Below are positions 13,332 through 13,669 of a stretch of DNA of 13,669 nt, in pieces. A program made the translations under genes and the position numbers. Positions within the stretch are counted from its first letter, which is position 1. Each line of letters opens with the position of its first letter. Location of the stretch: the NCBI GenBank assembly GCA_002493305.1, contig DKYJ01000028.1, forward strand, positions 1-13,669, given 5' to 3'. Below the pieces are notes generated by a model. That model was not told the DNA's origin and made no database searches. It saw nothing but the letters and a program-made list of their open reading frames with translations. This stretch comes from Clostridiales bacterium UBA7103 (lineage in GTDB: Bacteria; Bacillota; Clostridia; Oscillospirales; Oscillospiraceae).

Positions 13332-13669
13332 ATGGCACATAAAAGAGATTATAAGCCGGAGGATATACTCTTCCCCAATCAGCATATAACAGAATCAGAG
13401 CTGGTCAGCGAGATGCAGAACAGCTATATCGATTACGCGATGAGCGTTATCGTGGGCAGAGCCTTGCCCGATGTCCGCGACGGACTTAAGCCCGTCCACA
13501 GGAGAATACTTTACGCGATGTATGAGGACGGGCTTACCAGCGACAAGCCCTTTAAAAAGTCCGCCACCTGCGTTGGCGATGTGCTGGGCCGCTACCACCC
13601 GCACGGCGACGGCTCCGTTTATGACGCGCTGGTGCGTCTGGCGCAGGATTTTTCCATGCGCTATATGCT
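13332..13669 (+). CDS. gyrA: DNA gyrase subunit A (partial, 3' end beyond the right edge)
   Basis: The N-terminal 112 residues of the gyrase breakage-reunion subunit. NSYIDYAMSVIVGRALPDVRD (30-50) and GLKPVHRRILYAMYEDG (51-67) are the type IIA topoisomerase winged-helix start. GDVLGRYHPHGDGSVYDALV (82-101) is the quinolone-resistance region. The catalytic tyrosine lies beyond the window. A consensus Shine-Dalgarno AAGGAGGTG (13317-13325) overlaps the last base of the gyrB stop, and the intergenic gap is 14 bases, so gyrBA form one unit. At the E. coli Ser83 position the protein has Gly94. Adjacency to gyrB supports GyrA over ParC. Confidence 0.95.
   Translation, partial: MAHKRDYKPEDILFPNQHITESELVSEMQNSYIDYAMSVIVGRALPDVRDGLKPVHRRILYAMYEDGLTSDKPFKKSATCVGDVLGRYHPHGDGSVYDALVRLAQDFSMRYM

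Overview
This window is the chromosomal replication-origin neighbourhood of a spore-forming Clostridia member, probably of the Oscillospiraceae type. That placement is inferred from moderate GC content, the spore protease Gpr, the Soj/Spo0J (ParA/ParB) pair, a RemB homologue and Clostridia-like sequence variants in SerRS and GyrB. No rRNA, tRNA, CRISPR, phage or insertion-sequence gene is visible.

Layout. Positions 1-2045 carry three leftward genes: asnS (3' end off the window), a diacylglycerol-kinase-family lipid kinase, and rpsT. Each has a recognisable sigma-A-type promoter, and a strong hairpin follows rpsT. The strand switches at about 2046-2236. From there to the right edge every gene is rightward: gpr, parA, parB, serS, mscL, dnaA, dnaN, rlbA, recF, remB, gyrB and gyrA (3' end off the window). 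The gpr-parA gap (3095-3479) holds three parS centromere sites and a hairpin-rich stretch. The third parS abuts the -35 box of the parA promoter. The mscL-dnaA gap holds a terminator, a small palindromic repeat element and the dnaA promoter. The dnaA-dnaN gap (8456-8667) is the probable oriC: two DnaA-box-like TTTTCCACA sequences, degenerate TGTTGAA repeats, and a six-unit DnaA-trio array running into AT-rich DNA just before dnaN.

How the parts work together. DnaA binds and opens the origin, DnaN is the sliding clamp, RecF acts in gap repair and clamp-linked recombination, and GyrA/GyrB relieve supercoiling. ParB loads at parS and, with ParA, organises and segregates the new origins. Gpr degrades spore DNA-protecting proteins at germination. 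The dnaA-dnaN-rlbA-recF-remB-gyrB-gyrA order is the classic Firmicutes cluster. The left flank is not the classic one: parAB-serS-mscL takes the place usually held by rpmH-rnpA-yidC.

I found no evidence of an undescribed enzymatic system. The points most worth checking are the parS cluster fused to the parA promoter, the well-formed DnaA-trio origin, a 6.2-kb gene block transcribed towards the origin, a compact Gpr, the small palindromic elements, and the non-canonical quinolone-pocket residues in GyrA and GyrB.
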